Below are positions 23,530-37,500 of a stretch of 64,000 nt of DNA, one piece after another (the stretch's first letter is position 1; each line of letters starts with the position of its first letter). The DNA lies in contig NC_134534.1 in the NCBI RefSeq assembly GCF_050624435.1, forward strand, positions 65,681,501-65,745,500. The letters are read 5' to 3'. The DNA comes from Tenrec ecaudatus (lineage: Eukaryota; Chordata; Mammalia; Afrosoricida; Tenrecidae). The position numbers and the translations under genes were made by a program. The notes under the pieces are model-generated. The model did not search any database, was not told where the DNA came from, and saw nothing but the letters and a program-made list of their open reading frames with translations.

Positions 23530-26500
23530 TGTCATCAGATCCTTGTTACAAAGAAATTGGGAGGCTGTGACATGACTTGTCAATGAGATCATGCTGTTGA
23601 CTTGATAGCAAACAGTTCACACGGCTCTATATTTCTCTCAAACTCACTGCCCTTGGGTCGATAACAGCCCACACAGACCCATAAAGACCCTACCAGACAG
23701 AGTAGAACTGCTCCTGTGGGTTTCTGAGGCGGTAAATCTTAATGGGATGGAGAGCAAATGCTTTGAGAATGATTGGGGCAGGGAATGTATGGATGTGATT
23801 TATACAATTGATGTATGTATATGTTTGGATTGTGATAAGAGTTGTATGAGTCCCTAATAAAATGTTAAAAAAAGAAAAGAGGAGAAAAAAAAGAAAATGA
23901 TTAGGGCAAAGAATGTACAGATGTGCTTTATACAATTGATGTATGTATATGTATGGACAGTGATAAGAGCTGTATGAGCCCCTAATAAATTGTTTTAAAA
24001 AAAATCTTTATGGGAGTAGAAAGTCTCGCCTTTCTCCCTTGGAGCACTTGGTGGGGTTGAACTGCCAGCCTTGCAGTCAACAGTTCATTGTTTAATCCAG
24101 TAACTAGTGAAGCTGAAAAAATGACAAGTGAGGAAGTCAGATTGTAAGAAAGAATATTTGGATATGCTGCATACAGACTTAAATTAGATAGAGCAAAAAG
24201 AGTGTTAATGAGCTAATGGAATAGTTCAAAAGGAAATTTGTGTCCTGCGGCTGTAATATATGACGAGGTAATAAATCGGTCAGAAGTTGCCTGGACTTCC
24301 TGTAACCTCTATGACCAAAGACCTCTTGTGGTCTAAAATGAATTGCAATCTAAATCATCAAAAGTTCACAAGTGAGTCAAGAATAGAATCTTTTGTTCAG
24401 AGTAGGAACAAACACCTGATAAATCTCCCAGCTCAAAGATTTTGTGAAACACCTTTTTAGTCATAAAATTTCACAAACTTTCTTCCCTCCCTGTCCCATT
24501 TTACTTGCAGTTCAGTCATTGAAATGCTGTTATCCAGGGCTTGAGCTTTGAATGTCTTTGTGAAGATTTTAAAGTCATGGATTGGAAAAACAGAAAGTAG
24601 CTTTTAAAAAATAAAATAAATCTTCCCTCAAGAACCGCCTTCCCTTCTAGGAACAATGGCTCTGTCACTTGAGGGCTTTCATTATGGGACCAAACTAAAC
24701 AGACAACAAGCAAACACTGGGTGTGACATCGCTATCCAGAGACACAGATGTTGAAGAAATACTGAGAACTCAATTTAGTTAGAAAACTAATCCCAAGGCC
24801 ATCTTTGACCAGATGAAGAGAGTCTAACCCAAAGCCACGTCACTAAAGTGTGAATTAATGTCATGGCAAAATGTTACTTACAATGATGTACAAATGCTGA
24901 TCTTTAAAAGAAGCGTATTTGAAAAACAAATCCATTGTTAAATATTGCTTGTTTTACTGACCAGGGAGGAGTCCCTAGATTGGTGGTGGTGGTGGCGGGG
25001 GTGACGGTGGTGGTGGTGGCGGGGGTGACAGTGGTGGTGGTGGTGGCGGGGGTGATGGTGGTGGTGGCGGGGGTGACGGTGGTGGTGGTGGTGGTGGTGG
25101 GGGGGTGACGGTGGTGGTGGTGGCGGCAGGGGTGACGGTGGTGGTGGCGGCGGTGGTGGGGGTGGCGGTGGTGGGGGTGACGGTGGTGGGGGTGACGGTG
25201 GTGGCCGGGGTGACGGTGGTGGTGGTGGTGGTGGCGGGGGTGACGGTGGTGGTGGTGGTGGTGGCAGCGGGGGTGACGGTGGTGGTGGTGGTGGTGGTGG
25301 TGGCAGCGGGGGTGACGGTGGTGGTGGCGGGGGTGACGGTGGTGGTGGCGGGGGTGACAGTGGTGGCGGTGGCGGGGGTGACGGTGGTGGTGGTGGTGGT
25401 GGTGGTGGGAAGGGGCGGCGGTGGCGGCGGCGGCGGCAGCGGTGGTGGGAGTGGGGGGTGGTTAGATGTCACAGAGTGGGCCTGACTCACTGTGACCTGA
25501 CACACCACAAAACGAACACACTGTGGCAGCCTCACAACTGTCCTTCTGCGCGTGTCCATTGTTGCAGCCACTGTGTCAGCCCACCTTGCTGAGAGTCTTC
25601 CTCTCACTCACTGCCCCTCTGCATGACCAAGCACAATGTCCTGCAGGGCCTGGTCTCTCCTGACGGCATGGCCAACGTCCGTGGGAGGAAGTCTCGTCAC
25701 CCTTGCCTCCAAGGAGCCCTCTGGCTCTACTTCTCTCAGACTGATTGCTTTCTTCTTTCCGAAGTCCGTGGAACGTTCAATATTCTTTGTCTTTTGTATC
25801 CTGGGTGGTACCAAAGGGGGATGTGTTCGGCGGCTAACCACCAGGGGAGGGGTTTGAGAAGGCCTGGCGTTGCCTGGAAAACGGTCTGGGTGACCTGTTC
25901 TGAAAACTCAGCCACTGAAAGGCTCTACTCTGACACGCACAGGGCTGGTCAAAAATCGGAATCAACTGGAGGGCAACTGGGTACCGGTAATGCAGCCAGG
26001 CAGAGCGAGCTGGATTCAGGCGCAGAGTCGTTGCAGGCAGAAGAGAGACTTCAAGAAAAAATACAGAGGACCTTCTCAACAGGTTCCCCAGCCAGGAGGG
26101 AGGATTGTGTGTGTGGTGTGCGTGTGTGTGCATGCGTGTTACTCTTTAAATGCTTGTAGTTCTACAGAACGGCTAGATCATGGAGTCATTAAAATAAAAG
26201 GGGGAGGGGTCAACAGGAGATGACAAGAACAAGAAATGACCTGTGACTGATTTTCCAGAGGTTATAGATACGTGGCGGATATTGGCAATGAACTCTGACG
26301 TGGCCTGTTCTTAGTTCTGTAGGTAATTGACATGGGATACCTGCAGGGTTTTAGATGATGGATGAAAGCATGCTTCAAAACAGTTATTACTTTTTGTGTG
26401 TGTGAATTACTGACAGATGTTTAAATTGTTTGCAACCCTTTCCACGTCCGGGGTAGTTATGAGCCGCCAAATGCCGCTTGTTCCCAAAGCCATGAACCCT

Positions 26501-29500
26501 AAACCGGAGCGTGCGGAGAGGCAAAGTGAGTTTTCAAATACAAGCTGTGGAGAGTGCAAATCAAGGCCTCGGGGAAGTCGGGGTGCTTTCTTGCCGAAAC
26601 ACTATAATTGGCAAAGATGAGGGCGACGGGGAAAGTGAGTCGCACTTTGTAAAAAGAAAACCCGAACGATTTGGGGCATCTACTCAGAGACTCGCTTTCT
26701 GCCACCTTCTTCTTCTCCTCCTTCTATCTTATCTCCATTCTCCAGGGCTGAAACGATTCCATTTAAAAAATGCATCCTAGTCTCATTAGGGTTTAAAGCC
26801 TCATTAGGGTTTGAAGCTGGAAAATTAAACACGAAACCACATTGATTTTACTGCCCTAGCCAGGAAATTGAGTTTTTGAATTCCATCTTTAGGTTTAGTC
26901 AGCAAACTTCACAATTACTGAGCCAGGCTTGACAAAGACAGCCATGCCCCGACTGGCTCCTGAGAGGCCAGCTGGGCTCAGATGCCTAGCTAACGTGCAG
27001 AGGAGCAAGAGCCATAGAAGGGGCTAGATGCTAGGGCCACTTTCCCACCCTGTCTCTGCCACATCATGCGTGACTCTGAGTCTCTTTACTTCTCTGTGCC
27101 CTGGAGGCTCATCTCTACAACCCACCTCTCAGGTTCAGCGTGTCTGTGAGCCACGGAATATTGGTAGAGACAACATAGGGCTGCAAGCCACAAAGCTACC
27201 TGTTCAAGGCCACCAAGCTCTCCGAAGGAGAAAGAGGAGGCTTTCTGCTTCTGTAAAGATTTATAATCCTACTCTGTCCTATTGACTCCATGCCAATGGG
27301 TTTGGTTTGCTAATGGTTAGGAGCCAGGAAGGAAGATAACTGAGCATCCAGAAGAAGCTCAAATTTGGAGGCTTCTTTGTGTTGCCCTAAGCCAACTCTC
27401 CTTAGGAAACACACTTGGTAACAAGATTTGACCTGGGAAGGTGGCCAGTGCCACTAGAATCACTGTCATTCAGTCCATTCTAGCTCACAGTGACCTTATA
27501 GGACAGAATGGAACTGCCCCTTTGGATTCCCAAGACTTTTTAATCTTCACCACCAGAGTTGTGACCGGAGTCGACAGCCATATTTGCCCCCCAAAGAGTG
27601 ACTGATGAGTTTGAACCACTGACCTTGGGGTTAGCAGCCCCAAAAGCCCACTTCATCACCTTACAGGCTCCTTACAGTGCTCCTTAGGACCCTCAAGAGA
27701 GTAGCCTTAGCCCAGGGACAAAGCCCAGATGCCAGGATGGGACAGGAATGAAGGAAACATGGGAGCGGGAAACGCCTGGTACAATCAGTGTCAGGAAACA
27801 AAACATGCCCGCAGTGTTGCGTGGAAAACCAACTTGCTCCGGAAACTTTTACCGAAATCATGCTGAAAAGGTCTCTTTTGTTTGTTTGGTTTTTTCAATG
27901 ACCTGGGTAGGTAATGGAATTATTGGTGCTTTTCAGACTTCCCTTTTTCCTTTACGTTTTCGGCAGCGAATGTGTGCTCTGTTCTAATACTAATAAACAG
28001 AGGCACGGGCAAGGCAGAATGAGGCTAACATCTGGAGAAAAACAAAAGCTAACTGGCCGTCCTTTGGCTCCTGGGACTATGTGCGGACGTGCCCTTGAAG
28101 GCCAGGATCTCACGACCCCGGTGGGACCCTGGCCCCTAACCACTTTCAGATCCCCTCCCTGCCTGGAGGAGAGGCGCCTGGTCAGCCAGCCATAAGCCTC
28201 CAGGGTGGCAGGAGCAGCCGGGCAGGGCAGGGCGGGCTGAGGCTTTGGTCCTCGGAATGTTTGTGGGGGTGGCCGCGCCTGCCCGGGGCTGCTGTGCTCA
28301 GGTCTCCCGTGCTGTTTTGCAGCTCGCCCGTGCCTCGTCGGGGAGTGGAGTCCCTGGAGCGGTTGTGCGGCCCAGTGCAGACCCGCGGCCCGCGTGCGGA
28401 GGCGCCCGGTGCAGCAGGAGCCGCAGAACGGCGGGGCCCCGTGCCCGCCGCTGGAGGAGCGAGCCGGCTGCCTGGAGTACTCCACGGCCCGGGGCCACGA
28501 CTGCGGGCACGCCTTTGGTACTGCAGCTGCCCCCTCCCCTCGCTGTTCTCTCGGGTGCCTTTCCGCCCTGTCCCCCCCTAGGAGGCCACGGGGGTGGGGG
28601 GTGGGTGGAGGGAAAGTTCCAGGCGCTGCAGGGAGTGGGGTGGGCAAGGTCTGCCCAAAGGAGACAGGAAGCTGGGGAAACGCTGGCTGGGCTGTGTGCC
28701 TCCCTATTCCCGGCTGCGCCCCCCCTCCCCGCCATGGATCTCCCGAATGTGCACGGATGAGATAATGAGAGTGAGTGTATCGTGGTGCTAAGGGAACTCA
28801 GTCCATCGGTCTGTCAGTGCGGGACTTAGGGCCCTGATGTGGCGCACACGGTGGTTAAGGGTCCAGTCAGGCTCACTCTAAGGAGCCTTGCCACCCCACC
28901 CCCACCCTCACCCCAGGAGCTACTCCAGAGAACACCTAGAGGCCTGCTCGAACAGATATGAACAGATATTGCAGCCTAGAGAGCCCTGTGGCCCCAAGGG
29001 GTCACCCTGAGTTGACATTGACTCCAGAGCACCTAGCACCAAGGAGAGCTAGTTGATCTTCCACTGTAGTTCCTGTTAGGAGCCCTGGTGGCAGAGTGGC
29101 TGTGAGTGGAGCTGCTACCCCCAAGGTCAGCAGTTCGAAGCCACCAGCTGCCGAGGGAAGAGAAGGATGGGGCTTTCTACTCCCATAAAGAGTTACACCT
29201 GGGAAACTCACAGGGCGGTTCTACCCTGTCCCACAGGGGTGCTAGGAGGCCGCCTGGACTCGATGGCACTGAGTTTGCTGTTGGTGTTGGTCACGCTCAT
29301 TAATTCCTGAGCTTGAGAGTTTGGGGCCCAAATGGCAGCCCTGTGGCAGGGGCCGGCGAGGTCTTCCGCTCTTGGCATTCCTTGGCTTGCAGACAGTTCC
29401 TCACATGGCCTCTTTTCCAGTGCGTGTCACTTTTCAAAGGACTCTGAAAGGATGAGGTTTAGGACCTGGTGCCTCAGGTTAGCCTCATTGGAATAACAAA

Positions 29501-32500
29501 GGAGACATCCTCATTTCCAAATGAGGGACCTACATAGGTGGGAGCAGGGGCTAGGATTCCAACACGTGTTTACCAGGGGAATGTTCATAACAGCTATGAA
29601 AATGAAGAGTCACTGCCAAGAAAGCCTGCTTTTTTGGGGGGGTGTGGGGGGAAGTGTGTGTGGAAGAGCTTATGCTGCGTGCTCATACCTCAGAAAGTTG
29701 GAGGTAGCTAATTACCCCAAAGGAGCCTGGGAGCATAGTAGTTACGTGGTGGGCTGCTACCCGTGAGGCCAGCAGTTCAAAACCACCGCCCAGCTCCATG
29801 AAAACTAGAGGAGACTGTCTACTCCCATAAAGAGTTAACAGTTTTGGAAACCCACAGGGGCAATCCTACTGTCCTCTGGGGTCTCTGTGAGTCAGAGAAA
29901 CTTACAGCACAGACAAGCACTGATCAGTACTCAGAATTGACTTGATGGCAGTGAGTTTATAGCGGCTTACACAATCAAAGTCGTGTGCGTTGGAAGTTTG
30001 ACACTGGTTTAAAATCAAGGCCTCAGCAGGGCTGTGTTCTCTTCCAGGGAGATAGAGGGGTCTAGGAGAGAATCACTTCCCTTACCTTGGTGGTGCTGTA
30101 GATTAGACACGGGCTTGCTAACAGCAATGTCATCGGTTCAAACCCAGCAGTCACTCCTGTGGAGAAAGGCAAGGCGTGTGGGCGCTCTCTAACCTCCAAA
30201 CCAAACCTATGGCCATCAAGTCAATTCCAATTCTTAGCCACTGTACGTAGGGTTCTCGAGACTGTAAACCTTTATGAGAGCAGACAGTCTCAGCTTTCTC
30301 CTACTCCCTCCTCCATCTTCAAAACCTGCAACATTTCATCCCTCTGGTCAGAGTGCTCTCTGGTTGCTTTTTCAAAGGCCCCTCTGATTCCATTCTGGAG
30401 GCCTGGTGGTACTGTTGGGTAAAGCGCTAGACTTTTAACCGGAGGTCAGCAGTTCAAACCCACCACCCACTCCAAGAGAGAATGATGAGGCTTGGTCCTG
30501 TCTACATAATCCATCACGAATCTTCCTGTATTGTGGTCAGTTGAGTAGCAAGCTTTATTTAATCTCTGACCAGACGCCCCTTGACTATGTAAAGCAGGGG
30601 GAGTAGGACAGTCGCAGACACCATTGGAGGGTCATGGCTCTGGCTGCCACAGTATAGTAAACGGGGTTGTAGTTGAGGTCACTGGGGTTCACTGAAGGGC
30701 ACTGGAACCTCCACCTGGATCTTTCAGTTCTTAAAAACAAAACAAAACAACCAATGAGGCTTCCCCCATGCCCCTTGACACCGCTTTGCTGCTAACCAGT
30801 CTCACTACCGCTAAAATTGCAATATGAAAGCAGAAAGCCCCACTGCCATACTGCCGTTGAGTGGATTCCAACTCATAGTGACCCTCCAAGGAACAGGGTA
30901 GAGCTGCCCAGGGGGGTTCGCAACTGTAGAAAGCCCTGTCGGCTCCCTCGGAGCCGCTGGTGGTTTCTAAGGTGGACCTGTGGCACGCAGCCCAACTCGT
31001 AACCAATACACCACCAGGGCTCCTAAAAAGATTTTTGCAGCAGATTTGGGGGATGGATGGAAAGAGAAAGACACTGCGAGGCCAGAAGGAGGCGGGGTGG
31101 TGCAGTGGTTAGATGCTTACCAGCTCACCCACCAGCCGCTCCATGGGGCGGGGAGGGGGGTAGGGGGGGAGTTTGCTTCTGCTAAGATACGCATTCTTAA
31201 AAATCCCAATGAATGAAACAAGACCAGTGAAGCTTTTTCACAGCTACTTTGTTGTTGTTTTTGTTTCATCTGTATCACAATATTTCATGATATCATGAGG
31301 ACAATTTTTAAAAACCATATTATTGAATTGACTGCATTCTCACTGAGAATTGTTCATATGCACTGTCTGCCACAAAGGATATCAGTGCGCATTCATACTT
31401 TTTGCTTCCAAATGTGTTTCTTGTTCAGTTTTCACTTTATTCTCATCAGCATCTATCTACAGACCAAGAATCGGGGGATTCCACACCCGAGTTTGTGACA
31501 CCCCTTGTGTCAGCAAGGAACCCTAGTGGTGCTGTGAGTTAGGCAGTGGGCTGCTAACCAAAAGGTCAGCAGTTCTAACCCACCTGTCGCTCCCAGGGAA
31601 AGAGATGAGGCCGGCAGCTTTTGGCAAGAGCCACTGTCTTGGAAACCCTGTAGAAGGCTGCTGTACATAGGAATCAACCCAATGGCAGGGGGCTTGGTTT
31701 GGTTCTTAATGTGTCAGAGGGCGTTAGGAAATTCTCAAAGGAAAACCAAAGTTTACTTTGATCTTCAAAGTAAGTACACGAGGTACCGTGTGGAAGTTCT
31801 TGTGAAACCGAACAATGGTGGCCTGAGAGGGCGCCAGGAGCCGGCACCCAGCCTGTCAGGGAAGCCCACAGTACGTGTGACTATAAGGGGGAAGGAAGGG
31901 AAAGGTACACTTACTAGGCCTCTATCCTGGGCACAGGCGGTGGGCTTCCAGCGTCTGATTAACCAAGAAGCAAGGGAAGTGCTGTTCTACAGGTGTTTAT
32001 TTACTAATCTGTAACGAAACAGTTGTGACATCTAATCCAAAATGATTGTGAAACTGTTCACTACAGATTAGTGAGTAAACACAAATGATCCCGTGCTGAG
32101 CGGACAATCTGCCCCTGTGTGTGTCCACACAAAAGTAGACGCAGAACAGAGGAAGGCAACCTCTAAGTATAACTTAGAGATTGAAAACCATGGCCTTGTG
32201 GGGAATATTAAAAAGAAGTGCTGGTCTGATGACCTCAGGCAATCTGACGCCCAGTCTGATTTACCAAAGACCCTTGAAAGGGGCGGGAACCCTCTCCAGA
32301 GAGTGTGCTACCAACGCAAGCACCCTTCAGGGCCAGAGAGGGGTGGAGGAGACCAGGCCAGGTTGCTGGCTTGTTTTTATCATGCACTACAACCTCAGAG
32401 GCTTGAAACTGAGCACGATCCAACCCCGTTGCCATGAAGTTGGCTTGGAGTCAAGGCAACGCCATGCAGGTCCGAGTAGAGCCATAGTGTTCAATGGCTG

Positions 32501-34542
32501 CCGCCCCAAAGCAGATGGCCAGGCTTGTCTCTGGGTGCACTTGAACCTCCAACCTTCTGGTTAGCATCCAAGCTTGTTCATCATTTGCATCACCCAGGGA
32601 CAGTGGGGCTTAAAAACCAAAGCTACCTTCTGTGTTGGAATTCTTGTTTAATTAAACACTTCCTATTTATCTCTTCTGTATTGAAGCTCTCTGTGTGTGT
32701 TTCGAGATGAGTACCATTGGGATAAGGAGTTGTGGGGGTGGCGTGTGGTGGGTTACACATGGGTCTGCTAACTAACTGCAAGGTGAACAGTTTGAAACCA
32801 CCAGCTGCTCTGTGGGAGAAAGACGAGTCTTTCTACTTTCACAGAAAGTTCCAGTTCCAGAAGTTCTGCCCTGTCCTGGCCCTCATAGGGTCACTGTGAG
32901 TTGGAATCAATTTGATAGTAACTTTTCATTTTGGTTTTTGGAAGGTTAGAATAACACCCCATGGTGGCATAGTAGCCACTCACTGGCTGCTAAGAGCAAG
33001 GTCAGCAGTTCAAAACCACCAGCTGCTCTGTGGGAGAAAGATGAGGTTTTCTACCCCTATAAAGCACTACATCCTCAGAAACCCACAGGGGGTATGTCTG
33101 CCCTGTCCTAGGGCCCCTGGACAGCAGTGAGTTTGGTTTGGTTTATGCAGTGTTTGGGGAGATCAGTGATTTTTCTTTTTTTTTTGATCAGTGATTTTTC
33201 ATATGAAAGCCCTTTGCTAACTCAGCAGGCTATAGACACACCAGTATAGCAATACTTGAAGCGGGAATCTCTGTGCCTACTGTTAGCAGAGGCGCCCCTT
33301 CCTGAGCAGCCTCTTCCACCTCTATCCCCCCCACCCCACCCTCCTGAGGGGACTCAGATGAGGTAGTTCCCTCCTTCCCTAAATTTGACTTCACACCAAA
33401 GGTTGTGATTAGGTAGAAAAGGAAAAATGAAACAGAATTTAAACATTCTCTGGGCAATACGTTGCATAAAATGGTGTAACTTTTTAAAAAGACTTTATTT
33501 TATTGTTATTCTTGCTGACAGTTTACAAAACAGAACACTCACCAATTCAAATTTCTACCTGTGTGATTCAGCGGCACCGATTACATGCTGCTTGTTGTGC
33601 TCTCGTTCTGACCCTCTGCTCCTGTAAAGACTTGGTGTTGGGAATTCTAGTCTGCCCTGTACGGTCACTGAGTCAGAATGGACTCTTTGACAGTGGGCAT
33701 TGCGTGGGTAAACAGAATTCTCAAAACCAAACTCCCCAATTCCCCAGTCCATTGTAGTCATAATAACCCTAGAGAGCAAACCTTCTGAAACTGTAGGTTG
33801 TGAAGAAAAAGCGGGCAAAGTAAAAGGTTTCTGAATACACAAGGACCCAAAATTAATTCAAAATCAAATGCATAATGAACCCGAGGGGCTTGTGGCAGTG
33901 CTTGCATGTGCTGTACATTATTTCTCGGGCAAAAGGGGACCAGGCATGGACAAAGTGTAAGGAGCCTTGATGTCAGGGCTCTAACTCTTTATGGGAGCAG
34001 ACAGCCTCATCTCTCATCCAAGGAGTGACCAGTGGGCTTGAACCATCGACCTTGAAGTTAGCAGTCCAACACTTACCCGACCCACCAGGATCTCACCAGG
34101 GCAGTAAGGTGTCAGATAAAAAGAAAGTGTGGGCACGAAGCGTCTACTTTGCCACTAGTATCCTTATACTGTTTACCATACTCTGTTGATGAATGACATC
34201 GGTGTCTCACCAGACAACAGCAGCTTGTAAAGGGCCCTTCCTGAGCTCGTTCTGTTTCTGAAACCAAGGGTGAGAGAGACTGTGGAGCTACCCCTGTTGC
34301 AGTATAGGAACAGAAGACCACAGGGGAATAGGGCCCGGGCACCTTGGAGGCATCTCCATAACTTCGTCCATTCCTGTATTGACCCATTCATCCACTGCCT
34401 ACGATGCTGGCGTGTAGGCGTGAGAGGTGCAGTGATGGACAGACTGGTTTCCCAGAAACTTGAGGAATAGTTCACACTTCCCTCCTTTACTTCTCTCCTC
34501 TTTCTCATTTTTAATATTCTCTCTCTCTCAATTATATATATA

Positions 34543-34574
<32 letters not shown>

Positions 34575-37500
34575 ATTTCCTTTTGATTTTTCTTCTGTCT
34601 CCCTGCCCTCTTTTTCACATAGTTTTCATCACTGCAGACAAATGTGCTTGTCAAAGGTCTGCCGGGCTCTTCTGTACCGGCGGCACGCACTCACATGGGG
34701 TCTTGCTGGACCCTGTCACTTAGCCCTTTCCCGTCTTGAATGCTCTGCCACAGACTCTGGACTTGGAAATGAGGGCTTTCTATAGGCATGTAGCCAAGTT
34801 TGGAAAATATTGTGTTGAGGACTTGAGTCTCCATGTGTTCTAAATGTTACTCTCCCCTCTCCAGCCCCTGCCTTCATAACTAGCTCTACATTCAACAAGG
34901 AGAGAACAAGACACAGCTCTTCACAGTGGTCGACAGACACAGAGGATCCTGGGTAACTTGGTCTTTTGGGGTTTTTTGACTTATGTATTTGGCCAGGTCA
35001 ATACAAAAGAGTCCGTTTGGTTTGACAGTTGACTTTTCTCATTGATTTTAGATAAGACAGGACTCATCCTCACAGACTTGGGAAAGGATTTACCTCCTCC
35101 CTGTTTTGTGGTGGAAGACAGGTAGATTTATCTGTTTACGACAGTGGTTCTCAACCTGTGGGTCTTGACCCCTTTGGGCGTCAAACGACTCTTTCACAGG
35201 GGTCGCCTAAGACCATTGGGAAACACATAAATATTTCACAATATATAATTATGTATTGTTTTGTAATTACTAATCACTGTGCTTTAATTATGTTTAATTA
35301 TGTTCTATTTATAACCATGAAAATACATCCTGCATTTCATATATTTACACTACGATTCATAACAGTAGCAAAATTATGAAGTAGCAACGAAAACAATTCT
35401 ACGGTTGGGGTCACCACCACCACATGAGGAGCCGTATGAAAGGGTCGCAGCATGAGGAAGGTTGCGGACCACGGTCTCCGAGATCTGATTTCCAAAAAGG
35501 AGAGACGAACTCCTGAGCAATCACAGTTGGGATGCTCTCCGGGCAGTTTTCATAGGACTGGCCAGCATCGCCTCTGGTGACTTTAAAAGCGGTGCCCCCG
35601 TCGGCTCTGAGGATTTCCCGTGAAGAAAGACACAGTGGCACGGGCTGGTAGGAAGCCCTCACGCCCATCTCAAGTCCAATCTGACAGGCAGAACCAGATC
35701 CCCACGCTGCCCCGCCCTGACCATCATGTTTGGGTAACTGTCCCGCCTCCATGTTCTACCTTAAAAACCAACAACTAAGGACACTCTATCAAACACGTGG
35801 CGCTGTGGTCAGATTTGAATGAGGAAATGTCATCGAAGACATTGCTGAAGCTGGCTCAGGCTGCGCCGTAACATTTCCTGCCCCAAGACCTGAAAGCCCA
35901 CTGCCATCCAGTGGGTCCCACCGCACAGCAATATGATGTCCACGGTGCACTCTATGTCACTGCCACTGAGTCCGTGCTGACTCCTAGCGAGCCCTGTGGG
36001 TTTCCCAGACGGTAACTGTTGATGGGAACAGGAAGCCCAGTCTTTCTCCCGAGGAGCTGCTGCTGGTTTCAAACTGCCAACCAGGTGGATCTCTGTCCTG
36101 TGTAGAACTCGTACACCACCAGGACTCCTTATATACTATCCATCGCACACTATACATTAGGCACCACATAGAGGAGGCCTGGAGGCACTGTGGTTACACA
36201 CTGTGCTGTGATCTTAGCAGTTCAAAACCACCAGCCACTCAGAAGGAGAAAGAGGAGGCTTTCTACTGCCCATAAACAATCAGTCTCAGAAACTCACAGG
36301 GGCAGCTCTGTCCTGTCCTACTGGGGCCACTATGAGTCCGCATTGACTGGAGGACGGTGGGTGGACTATCACTGTCATTGAGTTGATGCCGACTCAGAGC
36401 GACCCTATAGGATAGGGCAGAACTGTCCCTGTGGATTTCTGAGCCTGTCACTGTTTATGGAAGTACAAAGTCCCATCTCTCTTCCCCAGAGAAGCTCCTT
36501 GGTTTCAAACCGTGGACCTTGCAGATCATAGCTCAATGTGTAACCACTCTGCCACCAGGCCTCCTGGGTGGAATATATTAATGATTGTATGCTACATTAC
36601 TATATACCACATACCATATACGATATAGGACCTCCAAGGCAGACAGCCTCATCATTTTCCTGAGGAGTAGCTGGAGGGCCTGAACTGCTAATCTTATGGT
36701 TAACATTTAACCAGCCGCACCACCAGCGCTTCTTCCAATACCTAATTCACTCACTGCCATGCAACTGATCCCGACTCATAGCGACACTATAGGACAGGGT
36801 AGAATTGAGTTACTGAGACTGTAATTGTTTATGGGAATAAAGTGCCCCAACATTGTTCCTTCAATACCTAAAATTATCTACTACATAGAAGCCATTGTGT
36901 GGCTTGGCTACTAAGCAATAGGTTGATGGTTCAACTCTATCAACTGCTCCTTGGGAGAAAGATGTAGCTGCCTGCTTTCATTTCAACTATAACCTTAGAA
37001 ACTCTGGGGAAAGTTCCACTCTGTGCTGTAGAGTTGCTATGAGTCAGAATCAACTCAGTGACAACAGCGTGTGTGTTTCTTTTCACCTAATGAATGTGAC
37101 CTACCCGGTGGTGCTGCTGGCTAAGTGTTGGGCCACCAACTGCATGGTCAGTGGTTCAAATCCATCAGCTACTCTGAAAGGGAAATGAGAGGCTCTCTGC
37201 TCCCGTAATGTTTTGCAGCCTTGGAAACCTTATATAGGCTCACTGCGAGTCCGACTCAACTTGGTGGCAGTGAGTTTGGTTTTGGTTTTCTGGAGTCGTT
37301 ATATAACGGGTTTGGGGTGTCTGGAGCAGTGATGTAACTACCCTAAGTGGTTGTTAGAGTGACATAATCTCCTGCCAACTTGAGTGAAGGGGTGGAGTCT
37401 AGCCTGTCAATCAGGTCACAATCATGCCTCTGTGTGGGCATGGCTTTCACCTGAGGATGCTGAGAACTCCTGTCTTCCTCCCTGGAGGTGGGACACACAT

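Noticed and set aside
24975-25607. 210-codon Thr/Pro-rich open frame on the - strand and a 126-codon Val-rich frame on +
   Set aside because: Both are by-products of the GGT/GAC minisatellite; no conserved domain, splice context or start is supported.
27952-28647. 231-codon open frame on - overlapping SBSPON exon 2
   Set aside because: It is a GC-rich shadow of the exon. The + strand frame is the conserved one with phase-matched splice sites.
28835-29290. tRNA gene-like A/B box signals in AfroSINE heads
   Set aside because: These are the tRNA-derived promoters of SINEs, repeated dozens of times; no copy folds as a complete functional tRNA.
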